64,000 bases of DNA from the NCBI RefSeq assembly GCF_017094485.1, contig NZ_CP064786.1, positions 1,302,001 to 1,366,000 on the forward strand, given 5' to 3'. This stretch comes from Natranaeroarchaeum sulfidigenes. GTDB lineage: Archaea > Halobacteriota > Halobacteria > Halobacteriales > Natronoarchaeaceae. Positions 15,259 through 24,210 of the stretch are shown here, in pieces. The position numbers and the translations under genes were made by a program. How positions within the stretch are numbered: the first letter of the stretch is position 1; each line of letters starts with the position of its first letter. Below the pieces are notes generated by a model. The model was not told where the DNA came from, did not search any database, and worked only from the letters and a program-made list of their open reading frames with translations.

Positions 15259-16233
15259 ATGCAAACAGTCCTCGTGGAATCCTTCGGCGGCGCGGAGACG
15301 ATGACGGTAACAGAACAGGAGCGACCGGAGCCCGGTCCCGAACAGGTACGGATCGAGGTCGAGGCTGCCGGGATCAACTTCGCCGATATCATGCAGCGTC
15401 GCGGAAAGTATCCCGGCGGTCCTGAACCCCCATACGTGCCGGGGATGGAAGCCGCCGGACGGATCGACGCGACCGGGGAGCGTGTCAATCTGGACGAGGG
15501 TGATCGGGTCGTCGCGACCGTCCCCGGCGGAGCGTACGCGGAGTACGCGCTGGCCGATCCACAGGCGATCTTTCCGATTCCCGGGGAGATGAGTTTCGAC
15601 GAGGCCGCGGGCTTTCCCGTTCAGTTCCTCACTGCGCACGGCTGTCTGTTCGGATGGGGGGGCCTCGAAGCGGGCGAGCGTGTCCTGATTCAGGCCGCTG
15701 CGGGCGGTGTTGGAACCGCAGCGGTCCAGCTAGCCTCACAGGCTGGTGCCGAGGTGTTCGGCACCGCGAGCACGGCCGAAAAGCTCGATCTCGCGAGCGA
15801 ACTGGGCTGTGATCACCCGATCAACTACACCGAGACCGACTTCGTCGAGGAAATCGGTTCGCTTACCGATGGCAAGGGCGTCGACCTCGTACTTGACGGT
15901 GTGGGGGGCGAGACCTTCCACGAGAGCCTCGACGCGCTCACGCCGTTCGGGCGAGTCGTCACGTACGGCGCGGCGAGCGGCGACACCGCAACGGTCGATA
16001 CCGGTCGCCTGCTGTTCGAGAACAAGACCGTAATCGGGTACCATCTGGGCCGGGCGCGCTCGGCAGATCCCGGACGCGTCCTCGAAGCCGTCCCGGAGCT
16101 CACCGAGGGTCTCACGAGCGGCGATCTGGAAGTGATCGTTGGCGAATCGTTCCCCCTCGACGAGGCGTCCGCCGCTCACGAGTACATCGAAAATCGTCAG
16201 TCTTCGGGTAAAGTCGTTCTCAACCCACGCTAG
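15259..16233 (+). CDS. NADPH:quinone reductase, zinc-independent MDR family
   Basis: A 324-residue medium-chain dehydrogenase/reductase of the zeta-crystallin/quinone oxidoreductase type. The N-terminal GroES-like fold contains AAGINFADIMQRRGKY and a GMEAAGRI segment. The Rossmann dinucleotide-binding loop is AAAGGVGTAAVQLA (about 148-161). Zinc ligands of classical alcohol dehydrogenases are absent. It probably reduces quinones or enones with NADPH in the cytoplasm. The last 4 bases overlap the convergent mptE gene. Confidence 0.88.
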   Translation: MQTVLVESFGGAETMTVTEQERPEPGPEQVRIEVEAAGINFADIMQRRGKYPGGPEPPYVPGMEAAGRIDATGERVNLDEGDRVVATVPGGAYAEYALADPQAIFPIPGEMSFDEAAGFPVQFLTAHGCLFGWGGLEAGERVLIQAAAGGVGTAAVQLASQAGAEVFGTASTAEKLDLASELGCDHPINYTETDFVEEIGSLTDGKGVDLVLDGVGGETFHESLDALTPFGRVVTYGAASGDTATVDTGRLLFENKTVIGYHLGRARSADPGRVLEAVPELTEGLTSGDLEVIVGESFPLDEASAAHEYIENRQSSGKVVLNPR

Positions 16234-16919
16234 AGCGGCAGATCGGTCGTGTCGATACGGCCGCGACGACCATCGAGAACGGCGAACCGCTCATCGCGCC
16301 GGGTTTCGAGCCAGTACAACAGTCGTTCTGCCCAGGCCAGCTTCTGGCGTTTCACCGGGTCGACGTCCTCGTCATCGAGATCCCATCCGGGAAACTGTAG
16401 TTCGTCAGCACCGAACTCATCGGCGAGGAACGCAGCACGGTCGCCGTCAGTGAACCCGCCGAAGTTGTAGACCGACTCAGTGGGAGCGGCCTGTGTCGTC
16501 GCGAGCACCTGCCCTTGCTCGAACTCGGGGAGGTATTCACCAAGCGCGGGGATGTTATCGCCGTGGGCGTGAACCGCCACTGGAACGCCCGCGTGTGACA
16601 GATCGATTGCCGTCTCGACGTTTTTGTCGAGATCGGTGACCATCAGATCGATGTCGATTCCCGCCTCCAGAAGGAAATCCGCGGCGACGGATGCGGCGAC
16701 AACGAAGTCGGCCCTATCGGCAGTGGCTGTCTCGTGTTCCATCGAGGGGCCACCCCCTGCGATGGCGACCGTCGCTCCCGACAGTTCGGCAAACCGATCG
16801 AACGAGATTGGTGTCGCGAACTCCGCGAGGACGTCCCGTGCCCGCTCGTCGGCCGAGCGATCGAATCCGAACTCCCGGAGGATCGCCTCGTACACGGGCT
16901 CCCACTCCGCTAGCTCCAT
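16230..16919 (-). CDS. mptE: 6-hydroxymethyl-7,8-dihydropterin pyrophosphokinase (MptE/DUF115)
   Basis: The 229-residue protein belongs to the archaeal MptE type of 6-hydroxymethyldihydropterin pyrophosphokinase, unrelated to bacterial FolK. It makes the activated pterin used for folate or methanopterin-type cofactors. Seen motifs are VAIAGGGPSM (about residues 51-60), a VTDLDKN acidic motif, VHAHGDN, and a central GGFTDGDRAAFLA. The gene directly follows folP on the same strand at a distance of 192 bp, so the two consecutive steps of pterin assembly are neighbours. The ATG at 16919 gives the usual family length. Confidence 0.88.
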   Translation of the reverse strand: MELAEWEPVYEAILREFGFDRSADERARDVLAEFATPISFDRFAELSGATVAIAGGGPSMEHETATADRADFVVAASVAADFLLEAGIDIDLMVTDLDKNVETAIDLSHAGVPVAVHAHGDNIPALGEYLPEFEQGQVLATTQAAPTESVYNFGGFTDGDRAAFLADEFGADELQFPGWDLDDEDVDPVKRQKLAWAERLLYWLETRRDERFAVLDGRRGRIDTTDLPL

Positions 16920-17111
16920 ACGGGCACCTCCGAGACTGTATCACTGACAGGCGGGACTGTATGAAGACTGGCTATCCAGCGCCGTCGCTGGGTGATATGA
17001 GTCCACAGCAAGCCGCTGATGTGGGCCGGAATGGCACCTCTAAGTACCCCTACCCGAGGGCCCTTCCGGCTTCCAATCCCCTCTTTCTGGTCCTTTGGCA
17101 TAAGCTTTCTC

Positions 17112-18332
17112 TTACTCAAGTATAGCCTGTAGTACTCCTGTAACGTCATCTATACTCGTTTTACGTTCTATTGGGGGAGGAGAACCAGTATTTTCGGAGA
17201 GTGTTTCGACGAGTGATTCCAGCGCGCGGTCCGACCCGACGAGTAGACTACTACTGTCTCCGCGAACAAACCGTACACCGGTTTGCTCTGTTGCCGTGGC
17301 GACACGATTTATCATCTCCGTCCCGAGCCCGCTCACCTCGATCGTTCGGGTGGTGAGTGTGGCTGGATCGGCCTCGGTCGCTCCGATACGATCGAGATGT
17401 CGACCGATGTCGCCCGACGTTCTGACGTCCAGCTGTTCGACGCGCACTCCGTCGCTCGACTGCTGGGCGGTTGTCCGCCCGAACTCGTGGCCGATCAGGG
17501 CCGCGTCAACCGTCTCGCGAACGTCGTGGGTGCGGATGACGTGCGCTCCACGTTCGACGGCCAAGGACGTCGCAGCGAGGCTCACGGGGAGCCGTTCGTC
17601 GGTGTCGCGTCCGGCCACATCGCCCAGGAAGTTCTTCCGGTTGATCGAGACTAACAGTGGCTGGCCGAAGCCGCGGAACTCCCGGAGCCGCCGGAACGTC
17701 TCCTGATCGTCCTCGATCGTCTTGGCCTCGCTCCAGCCGCCGAAGGCGGGATCAACGATCGTCTTGTCGGTCAGCCCGTTCTGTTTGAGAGCCTCGTACA
17801 GGCGATCGACGTAGTCGGCCTCGGCGGCCCACTCGGGCGAGCGACGTGTTTCCCAGTCGATGTCCGCGATCGCACCGGGACGATCCAGATCGGCCGGGCT
17901 TGCCATCTTCGCCACGGCGACATCGTACTCCCGGCAGATTTCGGGCATTTTCGGGTCGGCGAAGCCACAGATGTCGTTGACCATGTCGAAGCCCCGGTCC
18001 AGGGCGGCTTCGGCAACGCTCGCGTACCGGGTCTCGATCGAGAAGACGGCGTCCCCGCTAACGCTCTCGATGGTCTCGATGGCCGTATCCAGCCGTTTGA
18101 GTTCCTCCTCGGCCGACAGGACCTCGAAACGCTTGTTGGCCGATTCGAGCCCGACGTCGACGATATCCGCACCTTCGTCGATGAGTTCTTCGTCAACGTA
18201 GGCCGCCGCTTCACCCGGGTCGTCGTAGACGCTCGGGTCGTAGGGCGACTCCTCGCTGACGTTGAGCACGCCCATAATACGTGGAGGATGGTCGTCGCCG
18301 ATACCGAGCCCCGCCGCGTCGACGTTTTGCAT
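17112..18332 (-). CDS. folP: Dihydropteroate synthase with C-terminal extension
   Basis: The 406-residue protein has a dihydropteroate synthase TIM barrel in its first two thirds: GVLNVSEESPYDP, DEGADIVDVG, FDMVNDICGF, DPAFGGWSE and SINRKNFLG. It condenses pterin pyrophosphate with p-aminobenzoate or a related amine. Residues about 270-406 form an extra domain with ISCERT-like content absent from bacterial FolP. I chose 18332 as start because TATAAT lies about 25 nt upstream; an alternative ATG at 18356 lies inside that TATA box. mptE lies downstream. Confidence 0.85.
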   Translation of the reverse strand: MQNVDAAGLGIGDDHPPRIMGVLNVSEESPYDPSVYDDPGEAAAYVDEELIDEGADIVDVGLESANKRFEVLSAEEELKRLDTAIETIESVSGDAVFSIETRYASVAEAALDRGFDMVNDICGFADPKMPEICREYDVAVAKMASPADLDRPGAIADIDWETRRSPEWAAEADYVDRLYEALKQNGLTDKTIVDPAFGGWSEAKTIEDDQETFRRLREFRGFGQPLLVSINRKNFLGDVAGRDTDERLPVSLAATSLAVERGAHVIRTHDVRETVDAALIGHEFGRTTAQQSSDGVRVEQLDVRTSGDIGRHLDRIGATEADPATLTTRTIEVSGLGTEMINRVATATEQTGVRFVRGDSSSLLVGSDRALESLVETLSENTGSPPPIERKTSIDDVTGVLQAILE

Positions 18333-18352
18333 GTACGGGGAGTAGGAGTGAA

Positions 18353-18362
18353 GCATTATAGG
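18353..18362 (-). promoter_or_regulatory. TATA box of folP
   Basis: Minus-strand CCTATAATGC is located about 21-30 nt before the ATG at 18332. It indicates a leaderless folP transcript and decides between the two candidate starts. Confidence 0.5.
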
Positions 18363-18471
18363 GGGACCGGTCCACCTGATGGCTTCCCGGTAGTTCTCAC
18401 CGGGGACAGGTTCGGGGACCGACCGACCCGCAGACGCGCTCTTTTTACTCCCGCGGTGGCTACCCCGGAGT

Positions 18472-18993
18472 ATGAGCAAGGTAAGCATCGGTCTCCGCGG
18501 CTGGCGCTTCGACGAGGAGGCCGTCTTCACCGACGAAGGCGAGTTCCGGCCCCTCGAAGAGATGCCGCTGGACGCGAAAAAGCGACTCGTGCGGCTGCAG
18601 GATATCGTCGACGCGCCGTGTGACGCCTGCTGGCTCGAACACGGCGAGAGCAGTCCAGAGGAGTACAATCCGAGCGAGGTCGTCTACGGCGAACCGCTCT
18701 CGGAAGTGTTGCTCTGTGGCGACCACGAGAACGACCTCGTCTACTGGTTCCACGAGGCAGGTGGGAGCCAGTACGCCGAAACCGACGAGTTCGACGACGC
18801 CTTCCACGAGTGGTTCCTCGACGGCGGGCGCGCACCTGAGGGGTACGACGGCGTCGAACACGTCGCGACCGAACCGGACGAGCTTCCCGATCCGCCAGCG
18901 GTCGAGGACGACCAGCGTAAAGACGAGTGGGACGTTACCGAGAAGACCGACCTGCGGGACCTGAACCAGGAGTACCCTGGCGCGAATGAGTGA
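18472..18993 (+). CDS. Conserved haloarchaeal protein, possible zinc-binding
   Basis: A 173-residue, very acidic soluble protein. The core (about 1-110) has SIGLRGWRFDEEAVFT, a DAPCDACWLEHGE segment with a C-x2-C pair and a later LLCGDHENDLVYW, so one metal site formed by cysteines and histidines is possible. The C-terminal 60 residues look disordered. I do not recognise a function. Its stop overlaps the start of trmJ by 8 bp, so the two are co-translated and may be linked in tRNA or RNA biology. Confidence 0.65.
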   Translation: MSKVSIGLRGWRFDEEAVFTDEGEFRPLEEMPLDAKKRLVRLQDIVDAPCDACWLEHGESSPEEYNPSEVVYGEPLSEVLLCGDHENDLVYWFHEAGGSQYAETDEFDDAFHEWFLDGGRAPEGYDGVEHVATEPDELPDPPAVEDDQRKDEWDVTEKTDLRDLNQEYPGANE

Positions 18994-19738
18994 GGCACCC
19001 GCTGTTGCAGTCGTCGACGCACAGACGCCCGGCAACGTCGGCACCATCGCCCGCGCGATGAAGAACTTCGGGTTCTCGGAGCTGTTGCTCGTTGATCCCC
19101 CCGAACTCGACCGGGACGGCGAGGCCTACGGCTACGCCGGACAGGCTCGCGAGGACGTCCTGCCGAACGCCACCGAGATCGCGTTCGACGACCTCGTGTC
19201 CGGGTATCACACGGTTGGCCTGACCGCCACGACGAACCAGAACGCGACCAGCCACGTCCGATATCCGTTCTCCACGCCCGCGGAGCTGGCCGAGGAGCTC
19301 GAAACTGTGAACGCCCCCACCTGCCTCGTCTTCGGGCGCGAGGACAACGGTATGACGAACGAGGAACTCGCGCGGCTCGACGAGATCTGTGCCATTCCGG
19401 CGAGCAAGGAGTACCCGGTGCTCAACCTCGGACAGGCGGCGACGATCACGCTCTACGAGTTCCGGAATCTGGCGATATCCGATACCCAGCTACCGGATGT
19501 CGAGCGAGACCGTGCCAGCGAGGCCGAGATCGAACGTCTCTACGACCAGTTCGAGGACCTGCTCGCAGGGATCGGCCATCCAGAAGAAAAACGCGCGAAG
19601 TCCGGACGCATGTTCCGGCGGCTGATCGGACGTGCCCACCCGACCGACCGGGAGGCAGTAACGCTGCTTGGCATCGTCCGTCGGGCAACGGAATCCATCA
19701 ATCGGAAAACGGAGTCGGTCAGTCAGGACCGCGATTGA
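18986..19738 (+). CDS. trmJ: tRNA (cytidine-32/uridine-32) 2'-O-methyltransferase TrmJ (SPOUT)
   Basis: The 250-residue protein starts with AVAVVDAQTPGNVGTIARAMKNFG, the SPOUT/TrmH-superfamily RNA-recognition motif 1, and carries CLVFGREDNGMTNEEL (motif 2) and PVLNLGQAATITLYE (motif 3), which form the knotted S-adenosylmethionine site. A helical extension (about 165-250) is typical of TrmJ, which methylates the ribose of nucleotide 32 in tRNA anticodon loops. It starts 8 bp inside the preceding gene. Its 3' end overlaps by 16 bp the convergent small gene at 19723. Confidence 0.9.
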   Translation: MSEAPAVAVVDAQTPGNVGTIARAMKNFGFSELLLVDPPELDRDGEAYGYAGQAREDVLPNATEIAFDDLVSGYHTVGLTATTNQNATSHVRYPFSTPAELAEELETVNAPTCLVFGREDNGMTNEELARLDEICAIPASKEYPVLNLGQAATITLYEFRNLAISDTQLPDVERDRASEAEIERLYDQFEDLLAGIGHPEEKRAKSGRMFRRLIGRAHPTDREAVTLLGIVRRATESINRKTESVSQDRD

Positions 19739-19935
19739 GCGGCGACGATCTCCTTCCGGTCGAGCTTCTCCTTGTCCAGCCAGAGCCAGTCCTCTCGTGG
19801 GCGCTTTTCTCCCTCGTTTGTACGAGCCTCGTCGCTGTCGAGCTGATCGCCGATGATCTCGCTTGCAGTCAGAACCTCTGGACCCCGTTCATCGTCGATG
19901 ATCTCTTTGGGAGTCAGTTGGTCTGGTCCACTCAT
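19723..19935 (-). CDS. Small hypothetical protein
   Basis: A 70-residue charged protein starting MSGPDQLTPKEIIDD. Two related short segments, PKEIIDDE and ASEIIGDQ, suggest an internal repeat of a helical motif. No cysteine or membrane segment is seen. The start at 19935 fits an acidic haloarchaeal composition; the upstream in-frame extension does not. It overlaps the end of trmJ on the other strand by 16 bp. Function unknown. Confidence 0.5.
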   Translation of the reverse strand: MSGPDQLTPKEIIDDERGPEVLTASEIIGDQLDSDEARTNEGEKRPREDWLWLDKEKLDRKEIVAAQSRS

Positions 19936-20056
19936 ATGAGATCGTACCACAGCACCGGTCCTTAGTATGACCTCCATACGACTGGAGTAAGGAGCGTTTA
20001 CCACCATACATCGCTGGTATTGTCGCAACCAGAGGACAGCCGAAAGCGCCGGAGAG

Positions 20057-21061
20057 CTAGTCGGCGTCCTGTTCGACCGTCCGACCGCCGTCAGTGCGAG
20101 CGGTCGTGAGGTCGGCTGCGGTCGACCGGCCGAGGATACCAGTCGCGGCGAGCAACGAGCGGATCGACTCCCGTTTGATCAGGGCGAATCCGCTGGCGAT
20201 CGTGACAAGCCCGAGAACCGTCAGAGCGTCGACGACCGTGCCCAGCAGGAGCCAGCTGATGCCGATCGCGACGACAGGCTCGGCGTACCCGACGAGGTTG
20301 ACCTGGATCGCACCGCTCCGGTCGAGCAACTCGAAGTACAACAGGAAGGCAAGCACGCCGGAGATGATTGTCAGGTAGCCATAGGAGAGTACGGCAGTCG
20401 TCGTCACCTTGATCGCACCGAGTGACTCGCCGCTTGCGAACGCCCAGCCAAACAGGACGCCCGCACCGAGCAGCATCGACCACGCCTGCAGGGTTTCGAT
20501 CGGCAACCCGGCGTCGATGGGACGGATAAGCACGCTCCCGAGCGCAAACGCGGCCGCAGACGCGAACACGAGTGCAACACCGATCGTCACGTCGGAGCCG
20601 AGGGCGGTACGCGAGGGCTGGACGACAAGTCCGACGCCGATCAGACCGAGGACGAACCCGGCGATACTGACCGCACTGAGACGCTCGTTCGGCAGAATCG
20701 CGCCCGCAAAGGCGACGGTGAGGATCGGCGCGGTACTGACGACTGTTGCCGCGACTGCCCCCGAGACGTACAGCTCACCGATGTACAGCAGGCCGTGGTA
20801 CAGCGCAATGACGAACACGCCCGCCACGACTACGGCGAGCCACTCGCTCCGACCGGTTGGTCTGGACCGATCGGTGACGACCGCGGCGTAGCCCAGCACG
20901 ATCAGACCCGCCACACCGTATCGAAGCGCCGCGAACAGTAACGGGGGGACGTACTCCAGCCCGATCTCGATCGCGACGAACGAACCGCCCCAGGAGAGAG
21001 CGAGCAACGAAAACAACACCAGATTACGGAATCCAGATGGGATAGATCCGATCGTTCTCAT
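20057..21061 (-). CDS. EamA-family (DMT superfamily) transporter
   Basis: The 334-residue integral membrane protein shows ten hydrophobic helices in two homologous halves, the EamA layout of drug/metabolite transporters. The first half begins LFSLLALSWGGSFVAIEIGL and the end of the second half is the VAIGISWLLLGTVVDALTVLGLVTIASGFALI region. Such proteins export or import small metabolites (amino acids, nucleosides, sugars); the substrate cannot be read from sequence. The C-terminal 40 residues are cytoplasmic and charged. It is divergent from the Lrp-type gene, from which it is separated by an AT-rich 170-bp region. Confidence 0.85.
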   Translation of the reverse strand: MRTIGSIPSGFRNLVLFSLLALSWGGSFVAIEIGLEYVPPLLFAALRYGVAGLIVLGYAAVVTDRSRPTGRSEWLAVVVAGVFVIALYHGLLYIGELYVSGAVAATVVSTAPILTVAFAGAILPNERLSAVSIAGFVLGLIGVGLVVQPSRTALGSDVTIGVALVFASAAAFALGSVLIRPIDAGLPIETLQAWSMLLGAGVLFGWAFASGESLGAIKVTTTAVLSYGYLTIISGVLAFLLYFELLDRSGAIQVNLVGYAEPVVAIGISWLLLGTVVDALTVLGLVTIASGFALIKRESIRSLLAATGILGRSTAADLTTARTDGGRTVEQDAD

Positions 21062-21231
21062 ATCGAATTCGGAATTCCTGGGTTAACTTATAGTCTACTA
21101 CAAGAAGACGTGTTGTATTGGATGATGGTTTACACAAATGGATTATATTCAACGACCCTGTGATATCTACCAATCAAGTTAGAGATATCTCCAATTACAT
21201 ACGCCAAAGAACATTTGTATCGATCGGCATA

Positions 21232-21720
21232 ATGAGCAGTATGGACGAGCGCGACGTTCGACTGTTGAAGGCGATAGCGGAGCTCGGAACGGGGAGCCCC
21301 GAACGACTCCACGAGGAGACCGGGATCCCCGTCTCGACGATCCACTACCGGCTCTCGAATCTCCGGGAGGAAGGAGTCATCGAAAACGACCGCTACGAGA
21401 TCGATCTCGACGAACTCGGACTCGGCGTCACCGTGCTCGTGGAGATCCACGCCGACTACGAGGGGTCCTACGAGGAGTTCTCCGACCGGTTGCTGACCGT
21501 CGAAGGCGTCACAAACGTCTACTTCACCATGGGCGAGACCGATTTTATTGTGGTCGCTCGGCTGAGCAGTAGCGAGACGGTCGAACGGCTGATCGCTGAC
21601 TTCGAGCAGATCGACGGTGTCGACCGAACGGACTCGACGTTCGTCATCTCGGCCATCGAAGAACGGGACGCCCTGCAGAGTTACAGTCTGGACACGCTGC
21701 TGGAAGAGCTTATCGACTAG
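21232..21720 (+). CDS. Lrp/AsnC-family transcriptional regulator
   Basis: A 162-residue feast/famine regulator. The N-terminal winged helix (about residues 4-60: DERDVRLLKAIAELGTGSPE, then GIPVSTIHYRLSNLREEGVI) binds DNA; the C-terminal RAM domain (about 70-150, GLGVTVLVEIHADY, TMGETDFIVVARL) senses amino acids and forms oligomers. ATGs at 21232 and 21241 are both possible; an upstream in-frame ATG at 21118 lies in AT-rich promoter-like DNA. It may regulate the divergent EamA transporter, which is inference from position. Confidence 0.85.
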   Translation: MSSMDERDVRLLKAIAELGTGSPERLHEETGIPVSTIHYRLSNLREEGVIENDRYEIDLDELGLGVTVLVEIHADYEGSYEEFSDRLLTVEGVTNVYFTMGETDFIVVARLSSSETVERLIADFEQIDGVDRTDSTFVISAIEERDALQSYSLDTLLEELID

Positions 21721-21721
21721 A

Positions 21722-23590
21722 TCAGGCCCGCTTCTGGATCTCCTCGCGCAGGAGTTCGCTGACGAGATCACCGTCTGCCTTCCCGCGGAGCGCGCCCATG
21801 CATTCGCCCATCAGTCCGGAGAAGGCGGCCATTCCCTCCTCGCTGACCTGCTCGGCGTTGCGTTCGACGACCTCGACAACTGCCTCCCGCACCTCATCTT
21901 CGGCCGCGCTGCCGAGGCCCTTCTCCTCCGCGAGTGCTGCGGCGTCGGCTTCCGGCTCCTCGGCGAGCGCGGTCAGTAGCTCGGGGACGCCCTCCCTGGC
22001 GAGGTCGCCTCCCTCGACAAGCCCGAAGACGTCGAGGAAGTGCTCGTCGTCGAGTGCCTCGACCGGCACGTCGTCGCGCCGGAGTTCAGTCACCGTACTT
22101 TCGAGGGTTCCAGCCGCGAGCGTCGGGTCGACACCGTCTGCGACGGCACGCTCGAACAGCGGCATTTTGCGGCCGTACGCGACCTGTTCGGCCAGCCCCT
22201 CGCCGAGGCCGAACTCGGACTGGTAGCGCTCGACTTTCTCGGTGAGGAGTTCGGGTTCCTCGACCTCCGTGACGTCCGGTTCGACCGGCGGGACATCCGT
22301 CTCGGGATACATTCGCGCTGCACCGGGCAAGGGCCGAAGGTACTTCGAGGTAGTGTCCTGATTCGCGTCGCGGGTTTCCTCCGGGACGCCCTCGATGGCT
22401 TTCTCGGCTCGCTCCGCGGCGGCCTCGATGGCGTTTCTGGCGACATCCTCGCTCGCGGCAACGATGGCGACGGCGTCGTCTTCCTCCGCTCCGACCGCCT
22501 CTCGTAGCGCAGTGACTTCCTCCTCGGTGACGCCGTAGGCCGGTAGCTCGTCGGTGTGGAAGATGCCACCCGCGCCGTGGCGTTTCGCGTGGTCCGAGAG
22601 TTCGGTCCCGAGTCGGCGGTCGGGCTGCAGCTCCGCACCGACGAGTCCGTCGAAGCCGTACAGGGGAACGGCGGTGACAGCCCCGCCATCGTCCAGCGCG
22701 CCGCGGATGACACCGCTGTCGGTGTCCGCAAAGACATCCGAGACGTCCTGTACGTCCCCGACCTCGGCATCGCGCGCTTCGAGTTCGTCGCGGATCTCCA
22801 GCAGACGGGCCTGTCGCTGTACCTCGTTGCGAACGATATCGTCGATATCGTCGAGACTTTGCACCCCTTTGAGTTCGACGCGCGCGCCCTCGGCGATCGA
22901 GATGTTGACATCCTGACGGATCGTCCCCAGACCCCGCTTGACTGCGCCCGTCGAGCGAAGCAGCATCCCGATGCGCTCGGCGGCGTCGCGGGCCTGCTCT
23001 GGCGTCGAGATATCGGGTTTCGTGCCGATCTCGACGAGCGGGATACCCAGCCGATCGAGACTGAATCTGACGCCTGTCTCGGTTTCCGTGACGCGCTGGG
23101 CGCTCTCCTCTTCGAGCATCAGATCCTCGATTCCGACCGGACCCTCGGTTGTCGAAATTTCGCCCTCGTCGGCGATCTTCGTCGTGCGCTGGAAGCCGGT
23201 CGTGTTCGAGCCGTCGACGACGATCTTCCGCATGACGTGAGCCTGATCGACCGGCGTCATATCCAGTAGCTGGGCGATTTCGAGCGCGACCGCGAGCGCC
23301 TCCTCGTCCAGTTCCCGCGGCGGCTCGTCGTCCTCCTCGACGAGACAGGTCGTGTCGTAGGCGAGATACTCGAACTCCCGTTCGACCTGACTTTCTTCGA
23401 GCGCGGCGTCGTCGATTTCGCCGAGCTCGGATTTCGTCGGATGGAGATAGCGGGTGAATCTGCGCGTCGACTCCTCGGGCTCGCGGAGCTCTGTCGGGCA
23501 GTTACAGAACAGCTTCGTCGCCGTATCGAGTTGCTGGTGGATCTCCAGCCCGGCGACGAGGCCGAGTTCCTCGTAATCGTACTCGGTCAT
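21722..23590 (-). CDS. gatE: Glutamyl-tRNA(Gln) amidotransferase subunit E
   Basis: The 622-residue protein is GatE, the archaea-specific tRNA-binding subunit of the GatDE complex that converts Glu-tRNA(Gln) to Gln-tRNA(Gln). Seen are GLEIHQQLDTATKLFCNCP (kinase-like core with metal-binding Cys pair), RKIVVDGSNTTGFQRT, LVEIGTKPDI, GTIRQDVNISI, an AspRS-like insertion (about 290-420) and the GatB/YqeY-like helical tail (about 470-622). The start at 23590 has a TATA-like element (23613-23624) correctly spaced. gatD is not adjacent. Confidence 0.95.
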   Translation of the reverse strand: MTEYDYEELGLVAGLEIHQQLDTATKLFCNCPTELREPEESTRRFTRYLHPTKSELGEIDDAALEESQVEREFEYLAYDTTCLVEEDDEPPRELDEEALAVALEIAQLLDMTPVDQAHVMRKIVVDGSNTTGFQRTTKIADEGEISTTEGPVGIEDLMLEEESAQRVTETETGVRFSLDRLGIPLVEIGTKPDISTPEQARDAAERIGMLLRSTGAVKRGLGTIRQDVNISIAEGARVELKGVQSLDDIDDIVRNEVQRQARLLEIRDELEARDAEVGDVQDVSDVFADTDSGVIRGALDDGGAVTAVPLYGFDGLVGAELQPDRRLGTELSDHAKRHGAGGIFHTDELPAYGVTEEEVTALREAVGAEEDDAVAIVAASEDVARNAIEAAAERAEKAIEGVPEETRDANQDTTSKYLRPLPGAARMYPETDVPPVEPDVTEVEEPELLTEKVERYQSEFGLGEGLAEQVAYGRKMPLFERAVADGVDPTLAAGTLESTVTELRRDDVPVEALDDEHFLDVFGLVEGGDLAREGVPELLTALAEEPEADAAALAEEKGLGSAAEDEVREAVVEVVERNAEQVSEEGMAAFSGLMGECMGALRGKADGDLVSELLREEIQKRA

Positions 23591-23761
23591 TGTTGGCCAC
23601 TCGGTCGGCGAGGGGTAAAAAACCGTTCAGTTCCGGCCGCAGCGACGGCCCCGGACAAGCTTCGAAATTTGAAGCGTTATGCTACACTATTTGAAGTAAC
23701 CGAAAGGGCACCGAACAGCGTCGCACTGAGTGTTGGTTTCGTCGCTGTGAAGCTCTCCGAA

Positions 23762-23998
23762 CTACTGACCCTGCTCGACGCCCGTCGCGTCCAGCCGATA
23801 CAGGTCCTCCGTTAGTCCCTCCCCATCACAGTCGTCGTTCGGGCACTGATAATGCCAGCCGTCTCGCGTCGCGGCGGCCTCACTGAACTGGTCACCGCAC
23901 TGCTGGCAGAGCAGCGTTTCCTCTACGCAGGTGTCGCGGTGCAGCTCCAGCCGGAGCTTCGTGGAAAACGTCTGATTACAGATACGACAGGTGTGCAT
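23762..23998 (-). CDS. Small C2H2-like plus zinc-ribbon protein
   Basis: The 78-residue product begins with MHTCRICNQTFSTKLRLELH, a C-x2-C…H pattern of a zinc finger closed by a nearby His/Cys (HRDTC). A second module follows with CQQCG…CPNDDC, a zinc ribbon. Two metal sites are therefore likely. Such small zinc-finger proteins are frequent in haloarchaea and several affect stress or biofilm phenotypes, but I know no function for this one. The start at 23998 is chosen because the first zinc-finger cysteine follows after three residues. Confidence 0.7.
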   Translation of the reverse strand: MHTCRICNQTFSTKLRLELHRDTCVEETLLCQQCGDQFSEAAATRDGWHYQCPNDDCDGEGLTEDLYRLDATGVEQGQ

Positions 23999-24210
23999 AC
24001 TACAACTTCGGATTGTGGCCTCAAAAGTACATACGATTGTTCTCGTCTGTGAAGACCGGTAACACGGTCGTAGTAGCCGGCGAGAACCGCCAGATGTCGG
24101 GTCGGTTACGGGGCAACACAAGCATTATCAAAACAATCAGAAACCAAATCGCGAGTACGGAAGCGACGGGTATAACGTATCAAACTTCTGTGCAGACGTC
24201 AGGGCTGGCG

